A stretch of 64,000 bases of DNA. It comes from Phocoena phocoena (Eukaryota; Chordata; Mammalia; Artiodactyla; Phocoenidae). The stretch lies in assembly GCF_963924675.1 (NCBI RefSeq), contig NC_089222.1, forward strand, positions 137,046,281 through 137,110,280. The letters are read 5' to 3'. Shown piece after piece: positions 1-10,995 of this stretch; position 1 is the first letter of the stretch, and every line of letters begins with the position of its first letter. Both the position numbers and the translations under genes were made by a program. The notes below the pieces were generated by a model. It saw nothing but the letters and a program-made list of their open reading frames with translations. It had not been told where the DNA came from and made no database searches.

Positions 1-633
1 TGAGACTGTGGTGAGAACAATAAAGCAAAATCCATGTGAAATGCTCAGTGCAGCTCCCAGTCAGCAGAAACCACTGAGGCACTGTTAGCTATCATCCACA
101 GCTTATGTTCTGCATCCGTGCTATTTTTTTTTTCACTTTCTCCTATTCTCAGTCTCCAGAAAATTCTCATACACACCATCCATTTATACTGACCCTACTA
201 TAAAACTTTGTCCTGAACCTTGCCTTACCATTAAAACATGCCTGCCTGTGATCCATTCTTGAGGAACCGATAGTATAGTTATCTTGTTAATATGAAGAGG
301 ACATGTTGACCTAAAGCACTGTCAGGTACCAGATTAGTTTCATGTTAGGATCCCTACTACACCTACGACTGAGCCATGTGAACTACATGGGGAGGGAGAT
401 GTGGGACAAAGGGAGACAATTTCCAGCTCCTCACAGGTCACACACGCCTCTTTGTAGGTAAAAGTCCTCCACCTGTAAGTCACCAGTTTCTATGACAACA
501 TTGGTGTGTTTCTTTGCCTCCTTGAAGTGATCTTAAGTTTAAGGGCAGATATAGTGGTTAAACCAAATGTTGTTACCTCCTTAGAGATGATGCCATAAAT
601 AACCACCACCACCATCATCATCATCAACTGAAG
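1..633. other. No gene recognised
   Basis: This stretch shows no open frame of note, no recognisable repeat family and no exon-like signal. It is ordinary mixed-composition mammalian non-coding DNA. A small triplet microsatellite lies near its right end and an antisense LTR begins immediately after it. Confidence 0.5.
602..626. repeat. (CCA)n/(TCA)n triplet microsatellite
   Basis: Four ACC units are followed by four ATC units, giving a short compound triplet tract. It abuts the antisense MLT1 LTR and is probably neutral. Confidence 0.85.
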
Positions 634-997
634 TGTTTCAATCTGTTCCAACAGCTACAAAATATACTGTAGACTGGGTGACTTACCCAATAAACATTTA
701 TTTCTCACATTTCTGAGAGCTGGCTACTCCAAGATCAAGATACTAGCAGATTCCGTATCTAGCGATGGTCCTCTTCCTGGTTCACAGACAGCGGTCTTCT
801 CACTGTGTCCTCAGATAGTGGAAGGGGTGAGGGGGCTCTCTGAAGTCTCCTATATAAGGGCACTAACACCATTCATGAAGCCCTCACCCTCATAACCTAA
901 TTGCCTCCCCAAATGCTCCATTTCCAAATACCATCACATCGGGGATTAGGTTTCCATATATGAATTTGGGGGACACACAAACATCCAGTCTACGGCA
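634..997 (-). mobile_element. MLT1-family (ERVL-MaLR) solo LTR, antisense
   Basis: Read on the minus strand, the segment starts with a TG-initiated LTR resembling the MLT1 consensus. It passes through a 'gtgtcccccaaattcat' block, a 'gtgatggtatttgg' block, an 'agtgcccttata' block and a 'gtgaggacacagtgagaag'-like block, and ends with a 'gagaaataaa' polyadenylation region and a 'cacccagtcta' terminus. The length (about 360 bp) suits an MLT1 LTR. No internal retroviral sequence is attached, so it is a solo LTR. MaLR elements are non-autonomous relatives of ERVL and are old enough to be shared by most placental mammals. The exact subfamily is not determined. Confidence 0.85.
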
Positions 998-1934
998 TTT
1001 AGCGATAAAAGTACCCACACTTTTCAAAAACTAGATGATTCCCATGGAAAGCTTGCATAACACTCTGAAACACAGTATGTTTTCTTTGTGAATCACAGAA
1101 GAAAGTACTCTGGCCTCCACTAAGCCTTAGAAAAGCCTAGGTTGTCAAGTCAGTCTTGCTCATCTCTGGTTCTGTGACACCATGAAGTAGTAAGCTCCAA
1201 ATCCACATGATGACAAGTAGCAATTCTGGGCCTTATTTGTAGTGACATTAACTCGGTCAGCCTTCCACCCGGGTCTTTAACATGTGAAAGTGCATTAACG
1301 CCACAGCCACCTGCCATCTGCAGCCTTGTGTACAGTAGCTTTAGTAGGCGGGCTGTGGATGTTTCAACCGTGTAAAACATTGACCTCTCGACAGGCATGA
1401 TCACTGACCTTACTTGACTCAGAAGGTCAGTTAGATGCTCCCATTGAATTCTAAAATGACAGCTTGGCTGTGTATAAGTCCCCAGAAGGAGCTGATTCCA
1501 CACATAGCATCGTGATTGAAGGGAGGGAGGGAAGTCTGCATCACCTGAGGTCTAATTCAGAGACCTCTACCCTGTAGTGGCTCCATTTTTTAAACTAAGT
1601 TTTTATCATTTTTCACAGAGCAAAAAGCATAAGTAACTCATTAAACAAAAATGTTATTCCAGAGAGTTCACCAAACTCTACCTGAGGCCCATCTTGCCCA
1701 GCAAATTAGACGATAACACATGCCAAGCACTTAGTATAGCAAGTGGTACAAAGTCAGAGCCCGATGAATGTCTGACGTTAGCATCACTTCTCTTCCTCCT
1801 CTATCCACGTATGTGATGGCATTGCCCAAAGCAAATATTCACATGTATGTATAATTAGTTGTATGCTTCTTTGATTTTTTACATCATGTTATAGCTATAT
1901 CATGGTATTTACAAAGGCAGCACCACGGGCCAAC
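998..1934. other. No gene recognised
   Basis: A 117-codon minus-strand open frame at 1150-1503 has no recognisable domain and no exon-like features, and I treat it as a chance frame. The rest is unannotated non-coding sequence. Confidence 0.45.
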
Positions 1935-2480
1935 AACATTCTTACCTGGAGGCGGCAGCTCTGTTGTCAAACCCAAGTTCATGTGCCCGATGCACTGTGA
2001 GGTCAAACAAAGCAAAATGTTGGAGTTTGTTGCAAGGGCCAAGCAAGGAGTACCAGCAGCCCATGCTCAAAAGACCCCAAACTCCCCCAGAGTTTTCAGG
2101 GAAGAGTTTTTAAAGGCAAATTTTGAGGGGAGGGCTGTGGGATGCATGACTTTCTTCTGAAAGTGGTGTGGTAACAGGGTGATGTTTAGGGAATTTTGGG
2201 CTCAGTCTGAAGTTGCCATCCTCCACCTGGGTGGGGCCCTTAGCTCCCACAGAAGAACTCAAAACTTTGTAGCTGATTGTTACGTGTATTCGTTGGGAAG
2301 GAACTAGGACTCTGCATTATAACTGCACTATTGTTCCTTGACTGCTCCTCCTTTGTTTCTTCATTTCCTCACTTTCCTGATGAGTCCATTTGAATCTGCC
2401 CTTTGGAACTCAAGAAGAGCTTTTATACCCAGGAGGGTCCTGCAGGGTCCTGGTCAGTTTCAGCTGCAGTTAAAATTGGT
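1935..2480 (+). mobile_element. Candidate ERV LTR-like dispersed repeat
   Basis: The block resembles a dispersed repeat I have seen in other laurasiatherian genomes. Recognisable landmarks are a 'gtgcccgatgcactgtgagg' start, a 'caagggccaagcaaggag' block, a 'gctcaaaagacccc' block, a 'ggtaacagggtgatg' block, and a 'tcttcatttcctcactt' followed by 'gagcttttatacc' near the end. It could be the U3/R part of an LTR, but no clear TG...CA ends or flanking duplication are visible. The family name is unknown to me, so the call rests on pattern memory only. Confidence 0.4.
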
Positions 2481-2639
2481 TCATTCCCACTTATTATGTG
2501 CCAAGCTCTATGATAGGCCCGTTTAAAGAATTCCTCACTTAAATTCGCTTATGGTTTTTAATTGTAAAAGAAAAGAGAACTTTAGACTAAAACTTTGCCT
2601 GAGATTAAATCAGGCTGGTGCTTCCTCTAAGAAACAGCA

Positions 2640-3293
2640 CCTGCACTGTGATACCCTTGTGAAATAAAATTCATATTTTATGGCAAGACAAGAAGAATTT
2701 AAACGTAAGAAATCTCTGCCCCACACTGTGCACTCTGTATCTGCATTATGCGTCGACCTGAGGCAGGAGACAGATGGGGCCCAGGCTGAACTGCTGAAGT
2801 TTGTCCCCTATGGACAGATACTCCAACATGAAGATAACAGGAGGATAATAGGAGAGGCTGAGCTCTGCCCAGATAAAAGATAGAGACCACGTATTTCTCA
2901 TTCTTGAGGTCAAGGAGAACTTCCCAACTATACATGCACAGAAAAGCTCCTCAGAGGTCAAAAGGGGAGCGATGTCAACCTACTCATAGGCCTCTTCTCT
3001 GGAATCCATCTTGGCTAAGAGGTGCTCACGCACACACGGGAGGATCCTGAGATATACCAAATACGGACTCAGAACCAGGCAAAGCAAGATGATCGGCCAA
3101 AGGAAACCCAGAAGAAATGCCCCATATAAGTGATTCAAGCTACCGCAAGGGTGCAGCGCTCTCTCTCTGAGTCTCCTCTTGTGTCTATCCACACATACTC
3201 TTTTTCCTCCTAATAAACACTTTACTTGTTTCACTACTTTCCATCTTTGTGGGAATTCATTTCTGCAAATCCAAAGGGCCAAGACCTTGTCAC
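2640..3293 (+). mobile_element. Candidate ERV LTR (R/U5-like) with poly(A) signal
   Basis: The right half looks like the end of a long terminal repeat. A pyrimidine-rich segment leads to a polyadenylation signal AATAAA at 3212-3217, followed by a T-rich R/U5-like stretch and a 'caaagggccaagacc' motif. The left half (2640-3100) is less recognisable, and its short open frames carry no retroviral domain. A tRNA-Glu-like sequence follows directly. Boundaries are uncertain. Confidence 0.4.
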
Positions 3294-3364
3294 TGGCCAC
3301 TGGTCTAGTGGCTAGGATTCAGTGCTCTCACTGCCTCGGCCTGACTTCAATCTCTGGCCAGGAA
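3294..3364 (+). pseudogene. tRNA-Glu(CTC)-like relic
   Basis: Seventy-one bases align end to end with a mammalian tRNA-Glu(CTC). The D-arm/A-box block GGTCTAGTGGCTAGGATTC (3302-3320) is nearly intact, the seven-base anticodon loop CTCTCAC (3325-3331) keeps the CTC anticodon, and the 3' end is CCAGGAA. The anticodon stem is largely broken (wobble pairs and mismatches), and the T-loop GTTC has become CTTC, so it is unlikely to be a functional tRNA. It sits at the 3' edge of LTR-like sequence. It could be part of a repeat family or an independently retroposed tRNA. A functional tRNA gene is the less likely alternative. Confidence 0.6.
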
Positions 3365-3479
3365 CCCAAATCCTGCTTCAAGCCACTGCAGGCCAAGGAC
3401 ACTAGAGATCAGACCAAACCTCCCGTATTGGCAGGAATACCTGCTCAACCATAAAGAGCAACCTTTGCCCAGCACCAAC

Positions 3480-3785
3480 AAGACAACTCCTTAAAATATA
3501 GCATTCCTTCTAGATCTCGTAAGGGGTCACATGACCCACCATGATGAGGCTTAGATCTGGATCGTGTAAACTGTCAATAATACGTCATTTGATGTCCAGC
3601 TCTCTGCCTCAAAAAACTTATATGACTGTGCCTTGATTTCTAACTGGTGGAACAATCTCAGAGCTCTCTGAGATGCTTTTCCTGGGCATGCTCTTCGAGC
3701 CAAATTCTCAAATTTGGCTTGAATAAAATTTTCCTATTCTTTCTTAAATCGACTGATTAATTTTTTGTGGACACCCTCTGAAAGG
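3480..3785 (+). mobile_element. Candidate ERV LTR 3' part with poly(A) signal
   Basis: A segment with 'gcttatatgactgtgcc'-like sequence, a direct 'cagagctctctgagatgc' block and 'caaatttggcttgaataaaa' carries a polyadenylation signal AATAAA at 3722-3727, then a T-rich tract and TTTTTTGTGGACACC. This layout resembles the R/U5 end of class I ERV LTRs in laurasiatherians. It is probably a separate or broken piece of the same ERV cluster. No retroviral coding region is attached. Confidence 0.4.
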
Positions 3786-5030
3786 GAGGGCTACACGTGG
3801 ATGTTGAACGGAGCAGCCAAAACTCCACAAGCTCTGCAGAATCTCTCATCTTCATCAGAGCTGCAGAAGGGGAAATGCACACAGGAAGCACACATTTGAC
3901 TCAGACACAGGCCCAAATGCAGTGCCACTCAGGAGCATTTAACTCGTCGGAAGGCCCCCCAATTATACGAAATTATCATCCCCATTAAATTCCTGGCACT
4001 GCCATTAAATATCATTAGGGCTAACTCAGTTCTCTGATCACATCCTGAAGGAGTGGATTTCCCGCATAAGCACCTCCCAATTAAGAAAGGAGTCCTAGAT
4101 CTTAAAGTGTAAAGGATAGTCCCTCAGTAGTCACTTAATTACCATATCCGCAAAGCTTCCACCAGGCTGAGCACCAATCGTTTGCAAAGCAACGGAGTGA
4201 TTCGGAATCAGTACAAAGTGTAAACTCAGCCCCTAGATTTCCCATCAGTCTTAACCCTCGACAAATATCCTGTATTGTTTTCTCCAAGCAGGGAGTTCCC
4301 TGGGTGCCTATTACTAATTTCTACACATAGGCATAGTTCTTATACTTCTCTGCGTTAGCATGGTATCTTGCACATAGGAAGCACCCAATACTTTTTAGGA
4401 GTGATCAAATTATGAAGTTGAACTTGAGATTCTAAACCTGCAGATTTAAGAAACGTAAAAGCTAAGTCCCTTTCTAGAGTGGCTTTACACCAAGGTGATC
4501 CTTGGAATGCCAAAAAGTAAAAGGAACTTTTGGCAAGCCTACAGAAATCTGTTATGAAACAGCTTATTATAATACAGCCTTGGATTTACACGAGTCTAGT
4601 AATATCTCACTAAACAGAACTACTAGTAAAAGCCTAATATAATGCAACTAGCTTAAAACTCCTGGGTATCCCACAGGCAAATCAAACTCAAGTCTCTATA
4701 CCAGGTCACTCTATTTTTCCTTTCAGTCCTGTGTCTACTCTTTATTTCCAGCCTCTGTTGATTGAATCACCATTTACCCAGAGTTCCAATGCCAGAAACC
4801 TTAATTCCTATCATTTTTTCACCTACCACTTTCCTGGTTCCTCCCAACTCCCCTCATCTCCCTCTCCATCTCTTCCCACACGTGGACACATTGGCCAAAA
4901 GTTGTGTGACCGAGCAGGACCCTATGGGGTCTTCCCAGGACAGGCCTTCCCCCATATCCTCTGCTTTAGCTCCTCTCTGAAGTACCTAGATAACAGTATT
5001 TGATGCACATTTCCTGAGTTGTTTTACAGA
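3786..5030. other. No gene recognised
   Basis: Mixed non-coding sequence. The stretch around 4310-4400 faintly recalls the tail of an old LINE2 or MIR element ('cttgcacataggaagcacc'), but too weakly to call. Two overlapping open frames at 4731-5003 have no domain. Confidence 0.4.
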
Positions 5031-5379
5031 TGGGAAAACCCCCCACCAAATGGAAGATGTTAACTACTTGATGACCATGAGCACATGGGCCCAGGCCTCC
5101 AGGAGCCTAAGGACTGATAATGTTAACCCCTGTGACACCACCCTGTTACCTCACCATCAGCCAATCAGAGAACTGTGCACGTGCTGATCACATACCCTGT
5201 GACACCCCTCCCTCACCTGCTTTTGAAAATGCTTTGCCGAAACCCTTGGAGGAGTTCGGGGCTTTTAGGGCATGAGCCGCCCATCTCCTGGCATGGCCCT
5301 GCAATAAATCTTTCTCCGCTCCAAACTGACGTCTCAGTTTGTTTGGCCTCACTGTGGGTCGGGCACACAAACTTGTGTT
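5031..5379 (+). mobile_element. ERV class I-like solo LTR
   Basis: The segment has the order expected of a gammaretrovirus-like LTR. A CCAATCAGAG box is at 5160-5170, a weak TATA-like region follows in 'cttttgaaaatgc', then a GAGTTCGGGGCTTTT block, the poly(A) signal AATAAA at 5303-5308, and a U5 containing 'gtttggcctcactg' and 'cgggcacac'. It most likely starts at a TG near 5031 and ends at a CA near 5379. No gag, pol or env sequence adjoins it, so it is a solo LTR. It matches by memory a widespread laurasiatherian ERV1 LTR. Edges and family name are approximate. Confidence 0.7.
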
Positions 5380-6154
5380 CACGGTTGCTCTCAATACCAC
5401 TTCAGAAATTTCCTTCAAGTGCGTCCCATCTTTTCCATTCCCACCACCATCTCCGTTTCGAACAAAACTATCTTTCAGCCAGACAACTCCCAACGGCCCT
5501 GCTTGCCTCTGTCTTTCCCTTAACAAAAGCATCCTCCCCACTACTGCCAGGATAATCTTCCTCAGTTAAAAACAAACTAAGCTAAAACAGGCTGATCACA
5601 TTACTCTCTTGAGCTAAAATCAATCAATCAATCGATCCAGTGCCTACAAGAAAAACTCCACACTACTTAAATCATCACCAAAGCTCTTGGCAATCCTACC
5701 CAGACAAGCTCTGATGCGTGTCTCATCCTGCCAGGGGCCGGGCAACTCATTCCCCCAACGGTGGTGCCCTGATCCTGTTTAGGGAGGCCTGACTCCACAT
5801 CACCTGTGCAATAAGCAGATGCTTTTCTCGCATCTTCTTTTAATTCCAGTAGGAAACTTTTTCCAGACATATTTGTAACATGACGTTCCGTTTCCCTTAT
5901 TTATGCATATTTTTAATGGGACTTCTGTTGCTCTGTGTGGCTTTTTTCCTAATGGCTCACTCTTAAGCAATAGAAGAAGTCTCCAGACCTGACCTTTGAC
6001 GGCAGACAGGGTGTGCGTGTTACTTTTGGCCTCATTTCCTGCTCACTTGCCCACTTGTGTCCTGGACAAATTCCCTTCTTGGATGTGTAGCAAAAGTGCA
6101 GGATTGGCATACACAACTCCTGGCCCTATCCGCATCCCCTCAGATTTTACTGTC
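5380..6154. other. No gene recognised
   Basis: Non-coding sequence with overlapping short open frames at 5175-5569 on both strands that show no domain and partly overlap the LTR. A small (AATC)n tract occurs near 5619-5634. Confidence 0.4.
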
Positions 6155-6620
6155 TTCTCTGCGTTTAAGCCAAATGTATTGAGGTTCAATTTACGTACCA
6201 TTACACACATTTTAAATGTAAAGTCTGATGAGTTTGGACTAACGTAGAGCCTCACAAAATCCATACCTTAATTAAAACATAGAACAGTTTCACAGTCCCG
6301 GAAAGTTTTCTCTGCACTCAATCCTTCCCGTCCCCCACCCCAGGCAACCACTCATCCACCTTCTATCAGAGTTTTGTCCCTTCTAGAACATCGTCTGAAT
6401 GAAGTCACACAGAATGCAAACTTTTGTACCTGGCTTTCTTTATTCAGCATGTTTTTTGAGATTCGTCTATGTGACTATGTACCCTGACAGTTTAATCCTT
6501 TTGTTACAGAAAAGCATTTCAATGTATGGGTTGTTTATCTATTCACCTGTTGATAGACGTTGGGATGCTTCCAGTTTGAAGGGACTAGGAAATACGTATT
6601 TTCTAAAAAGAGAAAAATAG
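6155..6620 (-). mobile_element. Old L1 3' end (L1M-type), antisense
   Basis: On the plus strand the block reads as the reverse complement of an ancient L1 3' end. It shows 'attgaggttcaatttacgta', 'cccaccccaggcaaccactc', 'tgaatgaagtcacacagaat', 'tttattcagcatg', 'gagattcgtctatgtg' and 'tatctattcacctgttgata'. These landmarks are typical of L1MB/L1MC-age tails. The copy is highly diverged and non-functional. Confidence 0.75.
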
Positions 6621-6999
6621 AGCATGGGATCATATGATATTTTAAATGACGAAGTGCAGGATTTTTACCTGATTTTATTTTGTATCTCTGTCCTGGAAAA
6701 TCTGGTCTCCTAATGTCATTACCAACATTATTTCCTTACCCTAAAATGTGTCTACCTGTATATCGATATAGTTGTTTTGACATTACAATACCGGTATTAT
6801 TATCAAAAATAAAACTATAGAATGTAGTTAAAATTTTTTAACGCTCATTACACATGGGTAATGTGTGTACAGGTAAATTTCTGTGCTATCATATAAAATA
6901 ATTTTTTTCTATGTGATTTATTTTCAACCACTTGACACAGAATTAGGATCATCTGCGTCTCTAAATTTTTTAAATTTTATTTTATTTTTACTCTGTAAT
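6621..6999. other. AT-rich, nothing recognised
   Basis: AT-rich sequence between two old antisense L1 fragments. It may be an unrecognisable part of the same L1 relic, but I cannot support that. Confidence 0.35.
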
Positions 7000-7700
7000 G
7001 TTTGATAACGTAGAACATTCACCTGGTTCCAAAGTCAAATCTACATATCAAGGCCTGTTCAGAAAGGTCTAGTTTCCATCTTCGTCCCTACCTTATTTCC
7101 CCTTATCATTCTATTTGCTCCTATAAAAAAATATAAGCACATGTGAACCTCTCTTGGCACTCCTCTTCCTTTCTTATACAAAATACTAACTGCATTCTCC
7201 ATCCTAACACTCTAAAAGAAGCAGTATGTCTTTCTCATTTCTTTTTACAGCTGCTTCATTTATAGATATACAGTATTACAGTTTGTTCAGTCAACTCACT
7301 GGTGGACATCCGGGTTGTTTCCAGGCTTTTGCAATTATCAACCATGCTTCAATAAAAGAATCTAGTGCAAATATCATTTTAGATGATGCCAGTGTCTTTG
7401 GGGTTGCCTTCCTGATATGGTACTGCTGCCTCCAAGGGTGAATCCACAAGCCCTTTCTCTAGCTATTGCCGAAGTTTCCTCTTCCAGTGTTGCGTCATGT
7501 TCCCACCCAATGGGGTGCGAAGTGGCACTTGCTCCCGTGGCCTCACCCTCAGAGTATGTTGTCATACTTTTCGATGTTTACTAATCTCATAGTTGAGAAA
7601 TGGTATCTCAGTGGAGTTCGAATTTGCATTTCAGGCGGTTACCCTTTTAATTTGCAAGCAAACCATTGTCTTCCCTTGATCTCTCCATCCATAGCAGGCA
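7000..7700 (-). mobile_element. Old L1 ORF2/3' fragment, antisense
   Basis: The plus strand shows the reverse complement of the end of ORF2 and the start of the 3' region of an old L1. Landmarks are 'ggtggacatccgggttgttt', 'gcaattatcaaccatgcttc', 'gttcccacccaatgg', and 'ggtatctcagtgg' followed by 'gaatttgcatttc'. The order is correct for an antisense L1, but divergence is high. It may continue the relic at 6155-6620. Confidence 0.65.
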
Positions 7701-7838
7701 GATTATTTCTCATTACCTGTTAGCCCCAATCGCCCTTTGATGGTAGTAACTTCAGTCCTCCTCCAGAACCCTCCACTCCCTCTGTCAGGGCTGCACCCTG
7801 GGTGAAGTTTCACCATGCAGTTCAAGATATCTCTCCCT

Positions 7839-8043
7839 GGACTTCCCTGGTGGCTCAGTGGTGGAGAGTCCGCCTGCCGATGCGGGGGACACGGGTTCGT
7901 GCCCCGGTCCGGGAAGATCCCACATGCCGCGGAGCGGCTGCGCCCGTGAGCCAATGGCCGCTGAGCCTGCGTGTCCGGAGCCTGTGCTCCGCAGCGGAAG
8001 AGGCCACAACAGTGAGAGGCCTGCGTACCGCAAAAAAAAAAAA
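7839..8043 (+). mobile_element. CHR-type SINE, short form (young)
   Basis: A tRNA-derived SINE starts GGACTTCCCTGGTGGCTCAG and includes a B-box-like 'gggttcgtgccccgg'. It ends in 'tgcgtaccgc' plus a 14-base poly(A). It is flanked by a perfect 15-bp target-site duplication AAGATATCTCTCCCT (7824-7838 and 8044-8058), which proves insertion by L1-type retroposition. The short form without the long 3' tail occurs at four other places here (20623, 25221 and 29603 are the clearest). The open frames crossing it on both strands are by-products. Confidence 0.93.
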
Positions 8044-8104
8044 AAGATATCTCTCCCTTCCACGATAGAACCAAGCCCGCCTCAAAACCAGTTTTCCTGT
8101 ATAG

Positions 8105-8330
8105 AGAACAAACGAATGGCTACCAGTGGGAATGGGGGGAGGGGCAATATAAGGGTAGGGAAGTGAGAGGTACAGACTATTGGGTGTAAGATAGGCTCAA
8201 GGATGTATTGTACAACGTGGGGAACATAGCCAATAATTTGTAAAACTGTAAATGGAAAGTAACTTTTAAAATTGTATAAAAAACAAAAAAGATGTATTAA
8301 AAGGAAAATTGTTTAAAAAAAATATAGTTA
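8105..8330 (+). mobile_element. Old L1 3' UTR fragment
   Basis: The segment 'atggctaccagtgggaatgg', 'acagactattgggtgtaag', 'ggatgtattgtacaacgtgg', 'catagccaataatttg' matches the 3' UTR of intermediate-age L1s in the sense direction. It ends in an A-rich tail around 8280-8330. Confidence 0.65.
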
Positions 8331-10018
8331 TACTGTAGTGACAATATCCTGGGATGGAAGTAATTTAAAAGGAACAGATACAGCTCTTTGAAAGTCTCCA
8401 GAAGCATATTTTTCAGTACTTAATACATGTCATCACTTTCACACTGTATCTTTGATTCTCCCTCCCTTTCTCAGAAGATGCCATTATAATGGACTCAGCT
8501 ATTACGGAAACAAGTTGTTAAAATAGGACAGATTATCGTATTCAACAATCCCAATACCTAGGTCTAGGCCCTAGGTTGGTAAGCCCTGAAGGATAAAAGC
8601 CCGGCTTATCATCGATGTTAGCTCTGCTTGCAAGGACATCTCCTAGCTACATTCTTCTTTCATCCATAGACTCAGATTTGGAGGGAAAAATAAAAGATAA
8701 AAATAAGCCATGGAAAAGTTCATTGCAACTCAGGTCATGGTATCAGACCGAGAGTCATTGTGAATGAGGATTTTACCAAAGCTGTGAAATAAAAGTCAAT
8801 CTCTCCCGATTTCTCTTGCCATCTCTTTCTGGGAAGCTCTGTCCACATGGCATGGATCTCCTCGGGAGGAGGACCGAGTCCTGGAAACCCCGTGGAGCTG
8901 TCCAGGCACTGACAGGAATTGACCAGGCTGAGCTGATCTCCAAGGACCTCCCTCAAATCCCTCCACCAGGCCAGGGCTTTTGTTCACCGCTGTCTCACGC
9001 TGTCCTCTCGAGAGGTTTAGGCTCTGGAGCCAAAACCCTCACCCTTTCCACAAACAGGCTTTGTAATATTTTAGTGTAATTGCACCAAGCATGTTGGGAA
9101 ATGAAATACCAGCCCACACCCAGTGGTCTACTTAAAATGTCAGCAAGAAAGGCAAAAATTCACTCCCAGGGTGGCAAAGAGCCATTCCAATCCTCAGAGA
9201 CCGGGCTCAGACATCTTCTAAGAATAAACAGGAACATCCACAGAGGGCAGCGGGACTGATGTAGGTTATTCAGTCAAAATGGACACACTGCTTTCCAGAG
9301 TTTGGAGGTCTAAGCTCATGTGTGCTTTGGTTGAGAGAAGCAAAAAAGCAGAGGAGGGAAACGGCAATGGAGTCCACATTTAGACCCAGATTACCAGGCA
9401 GAGAAGTGCAACCATAAAAACTCAGAATCAGACAGCGGGTTGGCAGCGAATGACTTTTTTTTCCCATTAAGTAGTTTGTGGGCAGGGGCAGACCTCCAAA
9501 TACTCTGTGGCAGTGCCACTGAGCAAAGAATGGTTTGCGCCTTGATTGGTTAAGACCAACAATGACACACTCTCACCCTCCTTCCATGCAGAAACACTTG
9601 CACTGAAATGATTTTTAGGTCGATGAGCTGAGACCTTTTACGGTAGAATTGTTGCGCATGAGAGGCTAAACTAGAAAGGATCCACAGACTTGGTATTACT
9701 GAGCAGTATGTTCTCATCTGAGGTTTGGCACAAGCCAGCAGGACATTTATGGCCTCAAGCAGCCATCACCAGATCCCAAAGGCCATTATCAGTGCCAACT
9801 ATTTGCCTTAATTAGGATATTCTGATAGTGGTTCCTCATAGTGGTAAAGTGGTAACCCCTGTGGTCAGCTCTATTTGGTGTTATAAGTCATACAAGATAA
9901 ATACCAGAGGAGCTGGTTGATACCTGGGTTGATGGCAAATGTGCCGAAGAATCACATTTGTCGTTAGTAAGTACAGGTAAGAATCAGATCACGTTATCAT
10001 GAGAGTAATGACTTCAAA
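8331..10018. other. No gene recognised
   Basis: About 1.7 kb without a recognised repeat. Open frames at 8735-9079 lie on both strands and have no domain or splice-site context that I can defend. Its function, if any, is unknown. Confidence 0.45.
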
Positions 10019-10030
10019 CCTTTACAGGTA

Positions 10031-10365
10031 GGGCTTCCCTGGTGGCACAGTGGTTAAGAATCTGCCTGCCAATTCCGGGGGCATGGGTTCGAGCCCTGGT
10101 CCAGGAAGATCCCACATGCCACGGAGCAACTAAGCCCATGCGCCACAACTACTGAGCCTGCACTCGAGAGCCCACAAGCCACAACTACTGAAGCCCGTGC
10201 ACCTAGAGCCTGTGCTCCGCAACAAAAGAAGCTACCGCAAGGAGAAGCCCATGCACCGCAACAAAGAGTAGCCCCCGCTCGCCTCAGCTAGAGAAAGACT
10301 GCTCAGAGCAACGCAGACCCAATGCAGCCAAAGATAAAATTAATTAATTAATTGTAAAAAAAAAC
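10031..10365 (+). mobile_element. CHR-type SINE, long form
   Basis: The element begins with the same tRNA-like head (GGCTTCCCTGGTGGCACAG). It then carries several degenerate 'cacaactactgagcc' units and the tail 'gagtagcccccgctcgcc', 'agagaaagactg', 'cccaatgcagccaaagataaa' with (TTAA)n and poly(A). The flanking target-site duplication CCTTTACAGGTA is exact (10019-10030 and 10366-10377). Length of about 330 bp distinguishes it from the ~205-bp short form. Confidence 0.92.
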
Positions 10366-10429
10366 CCTTTACAGGTAAGAATAGGGGCTTAATGTGTCCT
10401 GACACTCATGTAGACAGACTGTACAAGAG

Positions 10430-10605
10430 TGCCTTTCAAACCTTAATACGTGTGCAAATCAGCCAGGGATCTTGTTAAAATGCAAATTCCAATGCAGCAG
10501 GTCTGGAGCTGAACCTCAGATTCTGCATTTCTAACGAGCTACCAGGGTATGCAGCTGCGTAAGGATATCGAAGGTCCATTGGGACAGCCTTTGAGTAGCA
10601 AGACT
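10430..10605 (+). mobile_element. MER5A-like hAT-Charlie DNA transposon relic
   Basis: A non-autonomous DNA transposon remnant is recognised from 'caaatcagccagggatcttg', 'ttaaaatgcaaattcc', 'cagattctgcatttctaacg' and 'tttgagtagcaag', the usual MER5A order. It has no coding capacity. The family is shared across placental mammals, so this is an old insertion. Confidence 0.75.
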
Positions 10606-10995
10606 GTAAAAAAGATGAAACATAGAACTCAAGGATGATAATAATTGTTCCCCCTTCAAAGTGGTTTTGGAAACATGTATTCCAAAATTGTAGCCACTGC
10701 TTTAAATAGTTTTTAAAATTTCTCTTTTAAAGTTGCTTTAGAGACAATTTTGTAATGTATTCTAAAGTCAATTCTACTATTTTAAAGTTAATCCTTTGTT
10801 TTGACATAGGAAACCAATGCAGTATTGGTTCATTCAACTCATCCATCAGTCTTGGCATCCAAAATCCATGAATTCGAGAGATGGGTCTGTGAGTTTACAG
10901 GCAAGTAAACAGATTTCAAAGCTGTGTGGAGCAGTGGTAGCTGTTCTGAAGGGTCCTATAATGATTTAAAAACTAAAGTCAGATTCGTTGGTTAC

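Noticed and set aside
602..626. Trinucleotide tract as CRISPR-like or regulatory array
   Set aside because: Simple compound microsatellite without spacers.
1150..1503. 117-codon minus-strand open frame near the left end
   Set aside because: No known domain, no exon context; likely a chance frame.
5175..5569. Open frames around 5.2-5.6 kb as a coding gene
   Set aside because: They overlap an ERV-like LTR and run on both strands with no domain.
7703..8166. Several long open frames on both strands
   Set aside because: They are produced by the GC-rich body of the CHR SINE, which lacks stops by composition; the same frames recur at the SINEs at 20623, 25221 and 29603.
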